Positions 55,863-64,000 of a stretch of 64,000 bases of DNA are shown here, piece by piece. Every line of letters starts with the position of its first letter. Position 1 is the first letter of the stretch. The position numbers and the translations under genes are program-made. Source of the DNA: CADCWN01 sp046328475 (GTDB lineage Bacteria > Chloroflexota > Chloroflexia > Thermomicrobiales > CADCWN01); contig JAXLWN010000030.1 in assembly GCA_046328475.1 (NCBI GenBank), positions 1-64,000 of the forward strand. Reading direction: 5' to 3'. The notes under the pieces were generated by a model, which was not told where the DNA came from, did not search any database, and saw only the letters and a list, made by a program, of their open reading frames with translations.

Positions 55863-56636
55863 ATGCAATTCCCGAGTGCGCGCGTCGAGGAGAAGGTTGC
55901 GATTGTCACCGGCACCGGCACCGGCATTGGGCAGGCATCGGCGCTGGCGCTGGCGGCGGCGGGGGCCAAGCTCATTCTGACCGAACTGCCTGGTCGCACC
56001 GACGCCGCCGAGGCGACCGCGAGCATGGCGCGCGAGGCGCACGGCACGGAGACGCTGATCATGCCGCTGGATGTGACGAACCATGGGCAGATCGATGAAC
56101 TGGTCACGAGCGCGGTGGCGCGCTTCGGGCGGATCGATATCCTGGTCAACAACGCGGGGATCAACATCCCGAAGATGGCGTTCGATGTGACCGAGTCGGA
56201 TTGGGACCGGGTGCTCGACATCAACCTGAAGGGGCTCTTCTTCACCACGCAGGCGGTCGGCCGGGTGATGGCCGAGCAGAAGCACGGCAAGATCGTCAGC
56301 ATCGCCTCGCAGATGGGGGTGGTCGGGTATGTGAAGCGCGCGGCCTACTGCTCCAGCAAGGCCGGGGTGGTGAATCTGACGCGCGTGCTCGCCTTCGAGT
56401 GGGCGCAGTATGGCATTCGGGTGAATGCGATCGGCCCGACGTTCGTGGAGACGCCGCTGACCCGCCCGATGTTCGAGGATGCGGAGTTCCGCCAGGATGT
56501 GCTGAGCCGCATCCCGCTGGGTCAACTGGCGCAGCCGCAGGATATCGCCTCGGCGGTCGTCTTCCTCTCCTCGGCGGCCTCCGACATGATCACCGGGCAT
56601 ACGCTGCTGGTGGATGGTGGGTGGACGGCGGTGTAA
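55863..56636 (+). CDS. Short-chain dehydrogenase/reductase
   Basis: 257 residues of a classical SDR. The cofactor motif TGTGTGIGQ (TGxxxGxG), NNAGI, catalytic Ser in IVSIASQMG and YCSSK (YxxxK) are present, and the C-terminus GHTLLVDGGWTAV is typical. The acidic ELPGR after beta-2 favours NAD over NADP. Likely oxidises or reduces a sugar or hydroxy acid (gluconate 5-dehydrogenase-like). The ATG follows GGAGGACGGAAG. Divergent from the GT87 gene. Confidence 0.9.
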   Translation: MQFPSARVEEKVAIVTGTGTGIGQASALALAAAGAKLILTELPGRTDAAEATASMAREAHGTETLIMPLDVTNHGQIDELVTSAVARFGRIDILVNNAGINIPKMAFDVTESDWDRVLDINLKGLFFTTQAVGRVMAEQKHGKIVSIASQMGVVGYVKRAAYCSSKAGVVNLTRVLAFEWAQYGIRVNAIGPTFVETPLTRPMFEDAEFRQDVLSRIPLGQLAQPQDIASAVVFLSSAASDMITGHTLLVDGGWTAV

Positions 56637-56648
56637 GGGTGCGTTGAA

Positions 56649-56728
56649 GTGGAGAGTGGAGAGAAGAGAGGAGAGAACGGGGGAAGACCGCAGAGACACG
56701 GAGACGCAGAGAACGACGCGGAGACGAG
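56649..56728 (+). repeat. Tandem repeats (GTGGAGA and CGGAGACG-like units)
   Basis: Degenerate GTGGAGA/AGAGAGG units (56649-56676), then ACCGCAGAGACACGGAGACG-like units (56687-56728). A close copy of the combined block lies at 60490-60581. Confidence 0.8.
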
Positions 56729-56860
56729 AGAATATATGGGAGACGGGCTAAATATGGCTCGTCCCCCTCGTGTGTGAGCAGTTGCGCCACCAGGATTTGT
56801 CGCGCGGCGTTAATTTCACTGTGAGTGGGCGATTCCATTTGGCGGGGAGTATCGGTGGGC

Positions 56861-58769
56861 GTGGCACGTCGGGCAGTGTTGGCGGTGGTGCGCCTGCTGG
56901 GGGCTGGCTGGTGCTTTGCATGTTGCTGGCCTTGCTGCCGCCGCTGGTTGTGGGGGCGGCGGTGCCGGCGGGGGAGGAGGCGGCACCGGGGCCGACGGGG
57001 GCGGCGACGTTTGGGGGTGTGCAGTATCTCTTCGCGCGGCGCGGGATGGGGCGGTGTGGGTGCGGCGGATGGGGCCTGGTACGGCGGGTGGTCGCCGCTC
57101 GGTGGGGCGACGGATGCGCCGCCTGCCGCTGCGAGTAATGGGCGTACACTGGCGGTGTTTATTCGGGATGCTGCCGGGCAACTCTGGGTGCGGCGTTCGC
57201 TTGATGGGCGCGTCTTCGAGCCACAACCGTACTCGGGGAGACTGCGGCTGCGCCGGTGGCGGTCGGGGCAGGGCGTGATCTCCCGTCTTTACGCTCGATG
57301 GCGAGGATGCGGCGGTGCGTTCCTCGGTGGATGGGGGGGAGTTCGGCGCTCCGGTGTCGCTCGGTGGGCCATTGGCGGCGGTGCCGGTGGCGGTGGCGGA
57401 GGATGAGCGGCCGGTGGTGATTGGCACCGGGATGGATGGGCGGCGGTATCGGCTGGAGGGTGGCGCGACCTGGGGCGTCTGGCGACCGCTTGGTGGCGCC
57501 GGTGCGCCGCTTGCCGCGCAGCGCGATCTGCTCACGCCGCCGATCGCGCTCGACCTGGGGGTGAACTTCATCAGTGCGCACAACTGGACCGGCTACCAGC
57601 TGCCCGCCTACGCGCGGCTGCGTCCGGGGTTGGCCAAGTTCACGATGTTCTACGACGCCTACCCGACGACGCCGGTCTTCGGGGCGGCGGAGATCGACGA
57701 TGCCATCGCCCTGGGGGCGCGGACGATCATCTTGCGCACGGCGGAGACGCGGATTGCGCCGGACGAGGTCGAGGCGCAGTTGCGCGCACCGCTGCCGGGC
57801 GATGGGCGCTCGTTGCTCGATTATATCGGCGACCAGCAGGAGCGCGGCACGGGGGTGGAGTTCTGGATCGAGGTGGGGAATGAGCCCGACCTGGCCGGGG
57901 TGAGCCCGCTCGTGGCGCGCTATGCGTTGCTGGCGACGATCCGGGATGTCGCGCCGCGCTACCGGGCGGCGCTCCCGAATCTGCGCTGGATGGCGTCGCT
58001 GCCGACCAGGGAGGGGTTGCCGAAGAGTACGCTCCCCGACTATCGCGGGCTGGCCTACCTCGATCTGCTGCTCTCCGACCAGGGGGATGGCCTGGGGGCG
58101 GTCGCGGAGCGCTACGATGCGCTCGGGGTGCATCTCTACGGGGCGGATACCTTGCAGCAGTCTTACCCGATGCTCCATGCGCCGTCCGACGTGTTCGACT
58201 GCGCGGGGAGCAATGGCGATGCTTTCTGCCCGCTGGCTGTGCTCGACCGGGTGCTGGCGCACACGGATCGCCCGGTCTTCGTGACCGAGGCGGGGATCAA
58301 TTCGGCGCTGTCGTGGGAGGTGAAGGCGAAGTTCTACGTGGAGGCGTTGCGGCGACTCCCGGCGCGCGTGCGCGGTGTGGCGCTCTTCACGCTCAGCCTC
58401 GATCCGGAGTGGTATGCGGGGGAGAGCGACCGCTGCACGAAGTTCGACCTGCTGCCGTGCTCGCGCTATGCGCTGGATGTGGACGAGTCGGGGCGGCTCG
58501 ATCCGAACTTTGCCGGGGCGACCGGGATCGGCCAGTGCTACCGCCTGACGCCCGAGCAGGCGGCGGGGCTCTCCTCCTGCGGGCCGCCGTGCGCGCTGGG
58601 TGGCGGCAGCCCGGCACCGGTGCGCCCGCGCAGCGCGGTCCAGCGTTTGCCGTGCCAGGTCGAGGCCGATGGACCCTCAGGCCACGGCCCGACCCGGCGC
58701 GGCGCGAACTTGCGGTGCGGCACGGTCAGCCCGCGAGTCGGGTGGTCGGGTGGTCGGATAGTCGGATAG
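56861..58769 (+). CDS. Secreted glycoside hydrolase (clan GH-A-like), frameshifts in the N-terminal part
   Basis: About 635 residues. A hydrophobic signal (LVLCMLLALLPPLVVGAAVPA) is split over two frames. A beta-propeller or lectin-like stretch of short WxxLGG repeats follows (WSPLGGATDAPPAAASNGR, FIRDAAGQLWVRRSLDG, WRPLGG). The TIM-barrel part is intact from about 57530: LGVNFISAHNWTGYQLPAYAR, FWIEVGNEPDLAG (Glu after Asn as acid/base), GVHLYGAD and VFVTEAGINSA (second Glu as nucleophile), as in clan GH-A. The N-terminal third breaks frame at least three times (near 57045, 57150, 57240-57300). The last residues and stop (58767-58769) come from a GTCGGGTG repeat. Start approximate. Confidence 0.68.
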
Positions 58770-58784
58770 TCGGGTAGTCGGGTA
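58737..58784 (+). repeat. 8-bp tandem repeat (unit GTCGGGTG/GTCGGATA)
   Basis: Six units whose last two bases drift in pairs (GTG, GTG, ATA, ATA, GTA, GTA). The hydrolase stop codon lies in the fourth unit. Confidence 0.9.
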
Positions 58785-58910
58785 GAGGGGATAGACCTCA
58801 CCCCCGCCGCCTGCGGGCGGCACCCCCTCTCCCGCGAGGAGAGGGGGGAGTTCCAGCCCGACAAGCAATGCTGAAGCGCGGTGCGTAGTGCTGCTGTGCA
58901 TTCGGTGGCG

Positions 58911-60023
58911 CTACCACTCCGGGCGGCGCAGGGGCAGGCCGGGTGGGCGGACGGTGGCGATTTCGCGCACGTCGCCGTCCCGGCGCGGTTCCTGCGCGGT
59001 GTCGCGCCGGGCTGAGGGGGGGCCGTAGGCGGGGGCGAGCAGGAAGGCGCGTGGCTGTTCGTTGTGGCGGCCACGGCCGACGATGGTGCTCCGGTCGCCG
59101 ATGCCGCCCGCCCATTCGAGCGACCAGCCGCTGCCGGGTGGCAGGAGGGTGTTCAGGTCGAGCGCCACGCCCTCGGTCCACAGCAGGGCGCGCTGCCCGC
59201 CGCGCTCGTCCCAGCCGCAGCCGACGATCTGGCCGTGCGCGTTGATCGCGGTGGCCTCGGCCCCGGCGCAGCCCGGTGGCAGCGCCAGTTCGACGAGCGC
59301 GCCGTTGGCCCAGAGGAAGGGGCGGCGCAGGTGCGAGGCGCAGAGCCAGCTGCCGACGATGAGGCCGCCCGCGTTGATGCCGAGCGCGCGGCTGGTGCAA
59401 CTGGTTGGGGTGCCGAGGTCCTGTGCCTCGTCGCCCTGCCAGACGGCCGCCCGCGCCGTGCCGCGCCCGTCCTGGGCCATGCCGACGATCTGCCCGGCGT
59501 CGTTGATGCCGAAGGCGCGGCTGGTGGCCCCGCCGAGGGTGCCGAGGTCGCGCGGCAGCCCGGCCTGCCAGCGGGTGGCGTGCAGTTCGCCCGTGGCGGT
59601 GCGGGCGCTCCCGGCCACGATGCCGGGGCCGTTGATCGCGGTGGCGTAGCTCTCGCCGCGCGGGATGAGTCCCGGCAGCGGCAGCGCGACGCCACCCTCC
59701 CAGCGGAGGGCCTGTTCGCCGCGCTCGGGATCGCGCGCGAAGCCGACGACCTGCCCGGCGGCGTTGATGGCGCAGGCGACGCCGTTGGCGCAGCCCGGGG
59801 GCAGGCTGAGGGCGTTGATCGCGCCGTGCCACCAGCGGAAAGGTCGGGCGTTGCCGTTGGCGTTGGTGGTGGTGCCGGCGACTTGCCCGGCGGCATTCAG
59901 GGCCACCGCGCCGCTCTCGTCGCCGCCGAGGGTGCCGATGGTGGTTATGGCATACTCGGCGGCGCGGTGTTGTCCGGCCAGGTCGCGCGCTGGCGGGGCG
60001 GGGCGGGCGATGCGTGCGCCCAT
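58911..60023 (-). CDS. HAF-repeat protein
   Basis: 370 residues from the ATG at 60023; the frame is open further upstream to 60230, so the start is unsure. Repeats of about 40 residues read LGTLGG(D/A)xSxAxxINxAGQxVGxA: ITTIGTLGGDESGAVALNAAGQVAG, DLGTLGGATSRAFGINDAGQIVGMAQ, GINAGGLIVGSW, AINAHGQIVGCGW. This is the HAF (extracellular probable) repeat family, likely a beta-propeller. No signal peptide is evident with this start, so export is uncertain. Function unknown. Confidence 0.75.
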   Translation of the reverse strand: MGARIARPAPPARDLAGQHRAAEYAITTIGTLGGDESGAVALNAAGQVAGTTTNANGNARPFRWWHGAINALSLPPGCANGVACAINAAGQVVGFARDPERGEQALRWEGGVALPLPGLIPRGESYATAINGPGIVAGSARTATGELHATRWQAGLPRDLGTLGGATSRAFGINDAGQIVGMAQDGRGTARAAVWQGDEAQDLGTPTSCTSRALGINAGGLIVGSWLCASHLRRPFLWANGALVELALPPGCAGAEATAINAHGQIVGCGWDERGGQRALLWTEGVALDLNTLLPPGSGWSLEWAGGIGDRSTIVGRGRHNEQPRAFLLAPAYGPPSARRDTAQEPRRDGDVREIATVRPPGLPLRRPEW

Positions 60024-60230
60024 CGCGCTATCCTCGCGTCGTTCGCCCTGCGGGGCGACGCCCGCTGCGGCGCGGTCGCCCAGTTGCGGCGGCAGACCGC
60101 CGTTTTCCGCTATCATCCCACGCCCCCATCCCGCGAACCGGCCCGGCGTCGTTGCATCTATGTCGTTTCCTACGATCAGCGGCGTCGATCCATCACGCTT
60201 CGGCGACAACATCATAGTAATACTCGTCAC

Positions 60231-61068
60231 ACGCTCCCGCAGACGATGGCGAACCTCAATCCTGTTCCCGGCGGCGGATGGTCACCGCAGCCGGGTGGCG
60301 AAGTCGCGTGTCCGGTACTCACCATAGCGTGCGCTCCATAAGAAAACCTAAATGACCCGCTGGCTGCGGGCACTGCAATTTTCGTGCTCGAACGGGACGT
60401 GGGTTGGTGGGGAGGGACGGGAAGTAGGTTTGTTTTTGCATTTTTGACTTTTTTCTTCTCCTTCTCCGGGGGCGCGGGGTGGGGGTGAGGAGAGTGGAGA
60501 GTGGAGAGTGGAGAGAAGAGAGAAGAGAGAACGGAGAAAGACCGCAGAGATGCGGAGACGCGGAGAACGACGCGGAGACGATGAGAGTAGGGACGGATGC
60601 TGAGCGCAGCGAAGCATGACAGGGAGGAGGGAGGTGGCGTGGGGGTGAGCGGTTGGCTGGTGCGGGGTTGGCCCCTTGAATCCGCTGCATGCGGGGGGCT
60701 TGAAACCGTGGCTGGGGTGCGGGTGTGCGTGGGTGGTCATGGTGGGGCCTCCTTGGTGGCGTGGCGGCGGTGGGTGGTGGGGGGCGGCGCGGGTGCCGTC
60801 CCGACGCGGGCGGGTCGATGACCCGCCCCTACCTGGCGGGTGGTGTTTCGGGATGGTCGCGTGCCGCTATCTGTACGGACCCATCGAGGGGGGCGAATCG
60901 TGCCAGGGTGGGGTGAAATTGGGGTGGGATGGGGTGGATGCGCCCGCGTCTGTGCAAGTGCTGGTATACTTCTCCCTACACGCCACGCCGGAGGCTCCGG
61001 CGTTGTATTGAGGTTGCCCCTGAGCGCCGGTGCTCTAGGGCATGCAGGGAGGACCCAGGAGAGGGATA
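60231..61068. other. Gene-free spacer with several repeats before the CoxD-like gene
   Basis: No credible gene in about 840 bases. It holds a composite tandem block (60490-60581) like that at 56649-56728, a dispersed GCTGAGCGCAGCGAAGCATG element (60596-60620), a GGGCGGGTC-GAT-GACCCGCCC hairpin repeat (60808-60828) and an extended -10 element TGGTATACT (60962-60970) that could drive the MoxR gene. Confidence 0.6.
60808..60828. repeat. Dispersed hairpin repeat GGGCGGGTC-GAT-GACCCGCCC
   Basis: Perfect 9-bp arms with a loop of three, of the kind dispersed in many Chloroflexota genomes. Single copy seen here. Confidence 0.6.
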
Positions 61069-62007
61069 ATGACAGCCTCGCAGTCCATCAGCGCCGAAGG
61101 ATCGGCCACGCTGAATTCGATCGACCAGATCCAGGAATCGCTGCGCGGTCGCAATTATGTGGCCGATCGCTCGCTGGCAACGGCGCTCTTCCTGGCGCTG
61201 CGTCTCGGCAAGCCCCTGTTGCTGGAGGGCGAGGCGGGCGTCGGCAAGACTGAGGTCGCCAAGACGATGGCCGACCTGATGGGCACCGCGCTGATCCGTC
61301 TCCAGTGCTACGAGGGCCTGGATGTCAACCACGCGGTGTACGAGTGGAACTACGCCAAGCAGATGCTCGAGATCCGCTTGCTGGAGGCCGAGGGGACGTC
61401 GCGCGATCACGCGCTGAACGAGATCTTCGGCCCCGACTTCCTGATCAAGCGCCCGCTGCTGCAGGCGATCGAGTACACCAATCAGCACAACGGCGAGCGG
61501 CCGGTGCTGCTGATCGACGAGATCGACCGCGCCGACGAGGAGTTCGAGGCGTTCCTGCTCGAGCTGCTCTCCGACTTCCAGATCACCGTCCCGGAGATCG
61601 GCACGCTGAAGGCGAGCACCCCGCCGGTGGTGATCATCACCTCGAACCGCACGCGCGAGCTGCACGACGCGCTGAAGCGGCGCTGCCTCTACCACTGGAT
61701 CGACTACCCGACGATCGAGAAGGAAGAGCAGATCATCGCCGCCCGCCAGCCGCATGCGCCGCAGACCCTGGCCCGCCAGATCAGCCGCTTCATGCACGAT
61801 CTGCGCAAGGTGGATCTCTACAAGGTGCCGGGGGTGGCCGAGACGCTCGACTGGGCGGCGGCGCTGGTCGCGCTGGAGCAGTCCGATCTCAAGCAGGATG
61901 TGGTGGACGCCACGCTCGGCGCGATTCTGAAGCACCAGGAAGACGTGTCGAAGGTTGGCGGCAGCCTGAGCCGGCAACTCATCTCGGCGGCTGGTGATGG
62001 TAACTAA
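61069..62007 (+). CDS. MoxR-type AAA ATPase (CoxD-like)
   Basis: 312 residues. Walker A is GEAGVGKTEVAKTMADLMG, Walker B is RPVLLIDEIDRADEEFEAFLLELL, sensor 1 is VVIITSNRTRELHDALKRRC with arginine finger region, and YEGLDVNHAVYEWNYAKQML is typical of the CoxD branch of MoxR ATPases. CoxD-type ATPases remodel molybdenum hydroxylases, for example inserting sulfur and copper into aerobic CO dehydrogenase. The ATG follows GAGAGGGATA. The gene overlaps the VWA gene by 11 bases, so the two are translationally coupled. Confidence 0.9.
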   Translation: MTASQSISAEGSATLNSIDQIQESLRGRNYVADRSLATALFLALRLGKPLLLEGEAGVGKTEVAKTMADLMGTALIRLQCYEGLDVNHAVYEWNYAKQMLEIRLLEAEGTSRDHALNEIFGPDFLIKRPLLQAIEYTNQHNGERPVLLIDEIDRADEEFEAFLLELLSDFQITVPEIGTLKASTPPVVIITSNRTRELHDALKRRCLYHWIDYPTIEKEEQIIAARQPHAPQTLARQISRFMHDLRKVDLYKVPGVAETLDWAAALVALEQSDLKQDVVDATLGAILKHQEDVSKVGGSLSRQLISAAGDGN

Positions 62008-63313
62008 CTTTGCTGCAGACCTGAATCCGAACGGCGAGCCCGGCCCGCGCGACGCGATTCGCGGCGCGCAGATGGTCGATCGCATGGTTCGCTTCGGGAA
62101 TTACCTGCGGATCGTCGGTATCCCGGCGACGATCGGCCAGGTGATGGACCTGACGCGCGCGGTCGATGCGATCGGCCTCAACCGGCAGGATTTCAAGGCC
62201 GCTTCGAAGGCGACGTTCGTCCACCGCAAGGAGGATCTGCCGCTCTTCGACAAGGCGTTCGATCTCTACTGGCGCTACTCGACCTTCGCGGACGACGCGG
62301 ACAACCCGTTCGATGAGTTCTCCGACATGCTGCCGCCCGACCAGGGGCAGCAGGAGGGGGACGAGTCGATCCCGCCGCCACCCGGCAAGGATCGCAAGAA
62401 GTCGGCCGACGACGAGAGCGCCGAGCGCCGGATGGGTCAGCGCGAGCTGATGGAGGGGGAGAGCGCCGAGGACGCCGATCCCGACACGATGCTGACCTAC
62501 AGCGCCACCGAGGCGCTGAAGGCGAAGGATTTTGCGCAGTTCACGCCGGAGGAGATGGAGAAGGCGCGGCGGCTGATGGAGCGGATCGCCTGGAAGATCA
62601 CCATGCGGAAATCGCGCCGCACGGTGCGCGCTTCCAAGGGTCGCTACATGGATCTGCGCAAGACGCTCCGCACCAACATGAAATATGGCGGCGAGATCAT
62701 CGAACTGTCGCGCCGTCGCCGGAAGATGAAGCCGCGCCGCGTGGTGCTGATCTGCGACATCAGCGGCTCGATGGATCGCTACTCGCGCCTGCTGCTCCAG
62801 TTCGTCCACACGATGGAGCAGGGGCTCGACCGCGTCGAGGTCTTCGTCTTCGGCACCCGCCTGACCCGCATCACCCGCCAGTTGCGCGTGCGCAACATCG
62901 ATAGCGCGCTGGAGCGCGTGTCGAAGGAGGTGCAGGACTGGGCGGGCGGCACGCGCATCGGCGAGTCGCTCTACACCTTCAACACCCGCTGGGCACGGCG
63001 CGTGCTGGGCCAGGGGGCGCTCGTCCTGATCATCAGCGACGGCTGGGACCGGGGCGATGTGGAGGTGCTGCGCAAGGAGATGGCCCGACTCCAGCGGTAT
63101 TCGTACCGGCTGATCTGGCTCAACCCGCTCCTCGGTTCGCCGACCTACCAGCCGCTGACGCGCGGTATCCAGGCGGCGCTGCCCTACGTGGATGACTTCC
63201 TGCCGGTCCACAACCTGGACAGCCTGGAGAACCTGGCGCTGGTGATCGCCGATGTCACCGGGCGGCGTCCGGTGCGGCGGCAGACGCTGCACTTGCCGGC
63301 GGTGCTTGGCTAA
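61997..63313 (+). CDS. VWA domain protein (CoxE-like)
   Basis: 438 residues. The C-terminal half is a von Willebrand A domain with MIDAS DISGSMDRYSRLLLQFVHTM, GGTRIGESL and SDGWDRGDVEVLRKEM. The N-terminal half is helical with an acidic/Pro segment (about 118-165). This is the CoxE architecture, partner of CoxD ATPase in maturation of molybdenum hydroxylases. It starts inside the end of the MoxR gene. A tandem-repeat hairpin (63324-63392) separates it from the XdhC-type gene. Confidence 0.88.
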   Translation: MVTNFAADLNPNGEPGPRDAIRGAQMVDRMVRFGNYLRIVGIPATIGQVMDLTRAVDAIGLNRQDFKAASKATFVHRKEDLPLFDKAFDLYWRYSTFADDADNPFDEFSDMLPPDQGQQEGDESIPPPPGKDRKKSADDESAERRMGQRELMEGESAEDADPDTMLTYSATEALKAKDFAQFTPEEMEKARRLMERIAWKITMRKSRRTVRASKGRYMDLRKTLRTNMKYGGEIIELSRRRRKMKPRRVVLICDISGSMDRYSRLLLQFVHTMEQGLDRVEVFVFGTRLTRITRQLRVRNIDSALERVSKEVQDWAGGTRIGESLYTFNTRWARRVLGQGALVLIISDGWDRGDVEVLRKEMARLQRYSYRLIWLNPLLGSPTYQPLTRGIQAALPYVDDFLPVHNLDSLENLALVIADVTGRRPVRRQTLHLPAVLG

Positions 63314-63323
63314 GGGTTTGATG

Positions 63324-63392
63324 GTCAGTGCGTCCGTGTGTCCGTGCGTCAGTGCGGATTCGCGGGCGCACTGACGTACTGACGCACCGACC
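63324..63392. repeat. Inverted pair of 8-bp tandem repeats (unit GTGCGTCA)
   Basis: Left array 63324-63356 (GTCAGTGCGTCCGTGTGTCC...) and right array 63367-63392 (CGCACTGACGTACTGACGC...) are near reverse complements with a 10-base gap. A strong hairpin just after the CoxE-like stop, perhaps acting as a terminator or processing site. Confidence 0.85.
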
Positions 63393-63493
63393 GTCGCTGG
63401 GAATAGACGGCCCTGCTCCAACCTTCGATTAAGTGGACGGGTGGCACTTGCAGGCGCGATCTCGCCGCCCGGCGCGCATCAGGAGCATGAACG

Positions 63494-63808
63494 ATGAAGG
63501 ATGTTCTCCCGGCAATCGAGGAGTGGCAGGCGAACGGCGACAAGGTGGCGACCGCGACCGTGGTGAAGGTCTACGGTTCGGCACCCCGCCCGCTCGGTGC
63601 GAAGCTCGCCGTCTCTTCCAGTGGCAAGATGGTCGGCTCGGTGAGCGGTGGCTGCGTCGAGGGCGCGGTCTACGACGCGGCGCAGGAGTCGATCAAGAGC
63701 GGCAAGTGCCAGCTCCTCCATTTCGGCATCACCGACGAGATGGCCTTCGATGTGGGTCTCGCCTGTGGCGGGACGATCGAGGTGTTCGTCGAGCCGATCA
63801 ACTGGTAA
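63494..63808 (+). CDS. XdhC/CoxI family protein, N-terminal domain only
   Basis: 104 residues, the XdhC_CoxI domain: LPAIEEWQANGDKVATATVVKVYGSAPRPLGAKLAVSSSGKMVGSVSGGCVEGAVYDAAQ, ending GLACGGTIEVFVEPI. GGCVEGA and the late LxCGGTIEVFVEP are hallmarks. XdhC proteins bind molybdenum cofactor and deliver it after sulfuration to xanthine or CO dehydrogenases. The C-terminal Rossmann domain is missing here; a second XdhC-like gene begins at 63925. The ATG follows AGGAGCATGAACG. Confidence 0.88.
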   Translation: MKDVLPAIEEWQANGDKVATATVVKVYGSAPRPLGAKLAVSSSGKMVGSVSGGCVEGAVYDAAQESIKSGKCQLLHFGITDEMAFDVGLACGGTIEVFVEPINW

Positions 63809-63810
63809 GT

Positions 63811-63915
63811 GCGAAGTACGAAGTACGAACGACGAAGTACGAATGAGGGCTGTGCCTATGGCGAGTCTTGTTCGTAGTTCCAAGTTCGTACTTCTCACTT
63901 CGTACTTCGTACTTT
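63811..63915. repeat. Inverted pair of 7-bp tandem repeats (unit GAAGTAC / GTACTTC)
   Basis: Left array 63811-63846 and right array 63871-63915 are reverse complements over about 31 bases with few mismatches. Together they fill the spacer between the two XdhC-like genes. Confidence 0.9.
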
Positions 63916-63924
63916 GGGTGAAAT

Positions 63925-64000
63925 ATGAGTCTCTTTGATTCGCTCAAATCCTATCTTGCTGACGAGCGGCTGGTGGCGACGGCGACAGTGATGGGTGTGC
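63925..64000 (+). CDS. Start of a second XdhC-like protein, cut by the window end
   Basis: The first 25 residues, MSLFDSLKSYLADERLVATATV, resemble the N-terminus of XdhC_CoxI domains (compare VATATVVKV in the preceding gene). The ATG lies after GGGTGAAAT. Only this fragment is visible; it fits the CoxD-CoxE-XdhC module. Confidence 0.55.
   Translation, partial: MSLFDSLKSYLADERLVATATVMGV

Noticed and set aside
54576..56699. A 707-residue reading of the GT87 gene
   Set aside because: The extra N-terminal part is antisense to the SDR gene and has shadow-frame composition; the ATG at 55685 has a proper ribosome site.
60676..61011. A 111-residue protein before the MoxR gene
   Set aside because: Trp/Gly/Val-rich translation of repeat DNA without a ribosome site or family resemblance.

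Overview
The window is GC-rich (visibly well above 60%) chromosomal DNA. Its gene content points to a member of the Chloroflexota, most likely the Thermomicrobia/Sphaerobacter side. The signs are a Tat-type family 5 substrate-binding lipoprotein with an Ala/Ser linker, a CotH-DUF4956-VTC cluster, a VanW protein with PG_binding_4 domains, a MoxR / CoxE-like VWA / XdhC module, Uma2 proteins, HAF repeats and a cmk-plsC operon. This placement is inference from gene content. I saw no rRNA, tRNA, insertion sequence, phage gene or CRISPR array.

Layout. 0-5 kb, minus strand: a DegS-like sensor protein that has lost its phosphoacceptor His, then an operon of two half-length ThDP decarboxylase subunits, a HxGTHxD cyclase and a nucleoside phosphorylase-like protein. 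5-11 kb: a GNAT, an orphan oligopeptide-type binding protein, and the VTC-DUF4956-CotH operon. 11-14 kb: small DinB, YjbR, DUF5946 and Uma2 genes. 14-18.3 kb: two convergent, heavily frameshifted secreted proteins. 18.5-26 kb: a SIS sugar isomerase, an acyl-CoA dehydrogenase, KOW and ICMT remnants, VanW and a P450. 26-31.6 kb: an ECF sigma/anti-sigma pair, a fused amidotransferase-like/deacetylase protein and a Gfo/Idh/MocA oxidoreductase. 31.6-36.4 kb: a PHP-AlbA_2 fusion, a candidate small RNA and a tandem SWIM-finger protein. 36.4-45.4 kb: the rluB-cmk-plsC operon, gltB, a GntR regulator and a SnoaL-like protein. 45.4-61 kb: assorted enzymes (FMO, Nudix, LON-type, SURF1, ThDP enzyme, GT87, SDR, glycoside hydrolase, HAF protein). 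61-64 kb: a CoxD/CoxE/XdhC-type maturation module running off the window end.

Two window-wide features matter more than any single gene. (1) Intergenic spacers carry about 25 short tandem arrays with 7-bp (some 8-bp) units, each locus using its own unit. Many occur as inverted pairs that can fold into hairpins, several supply the stop codon of the upstream gene, and three blocks lie inside gltB using units without stop codons in the gene-sense frame. They resemble the STRR heptamers known from cyanobacteria. (2) At least 12 genes carry frameshifts or in-frame stops. Where the missing base can be inferred, it is almost always one G or C from a short G/C run. This could be sequencing error, decay, or both, so frame-broken genes are described by the protein they clearly derive from.
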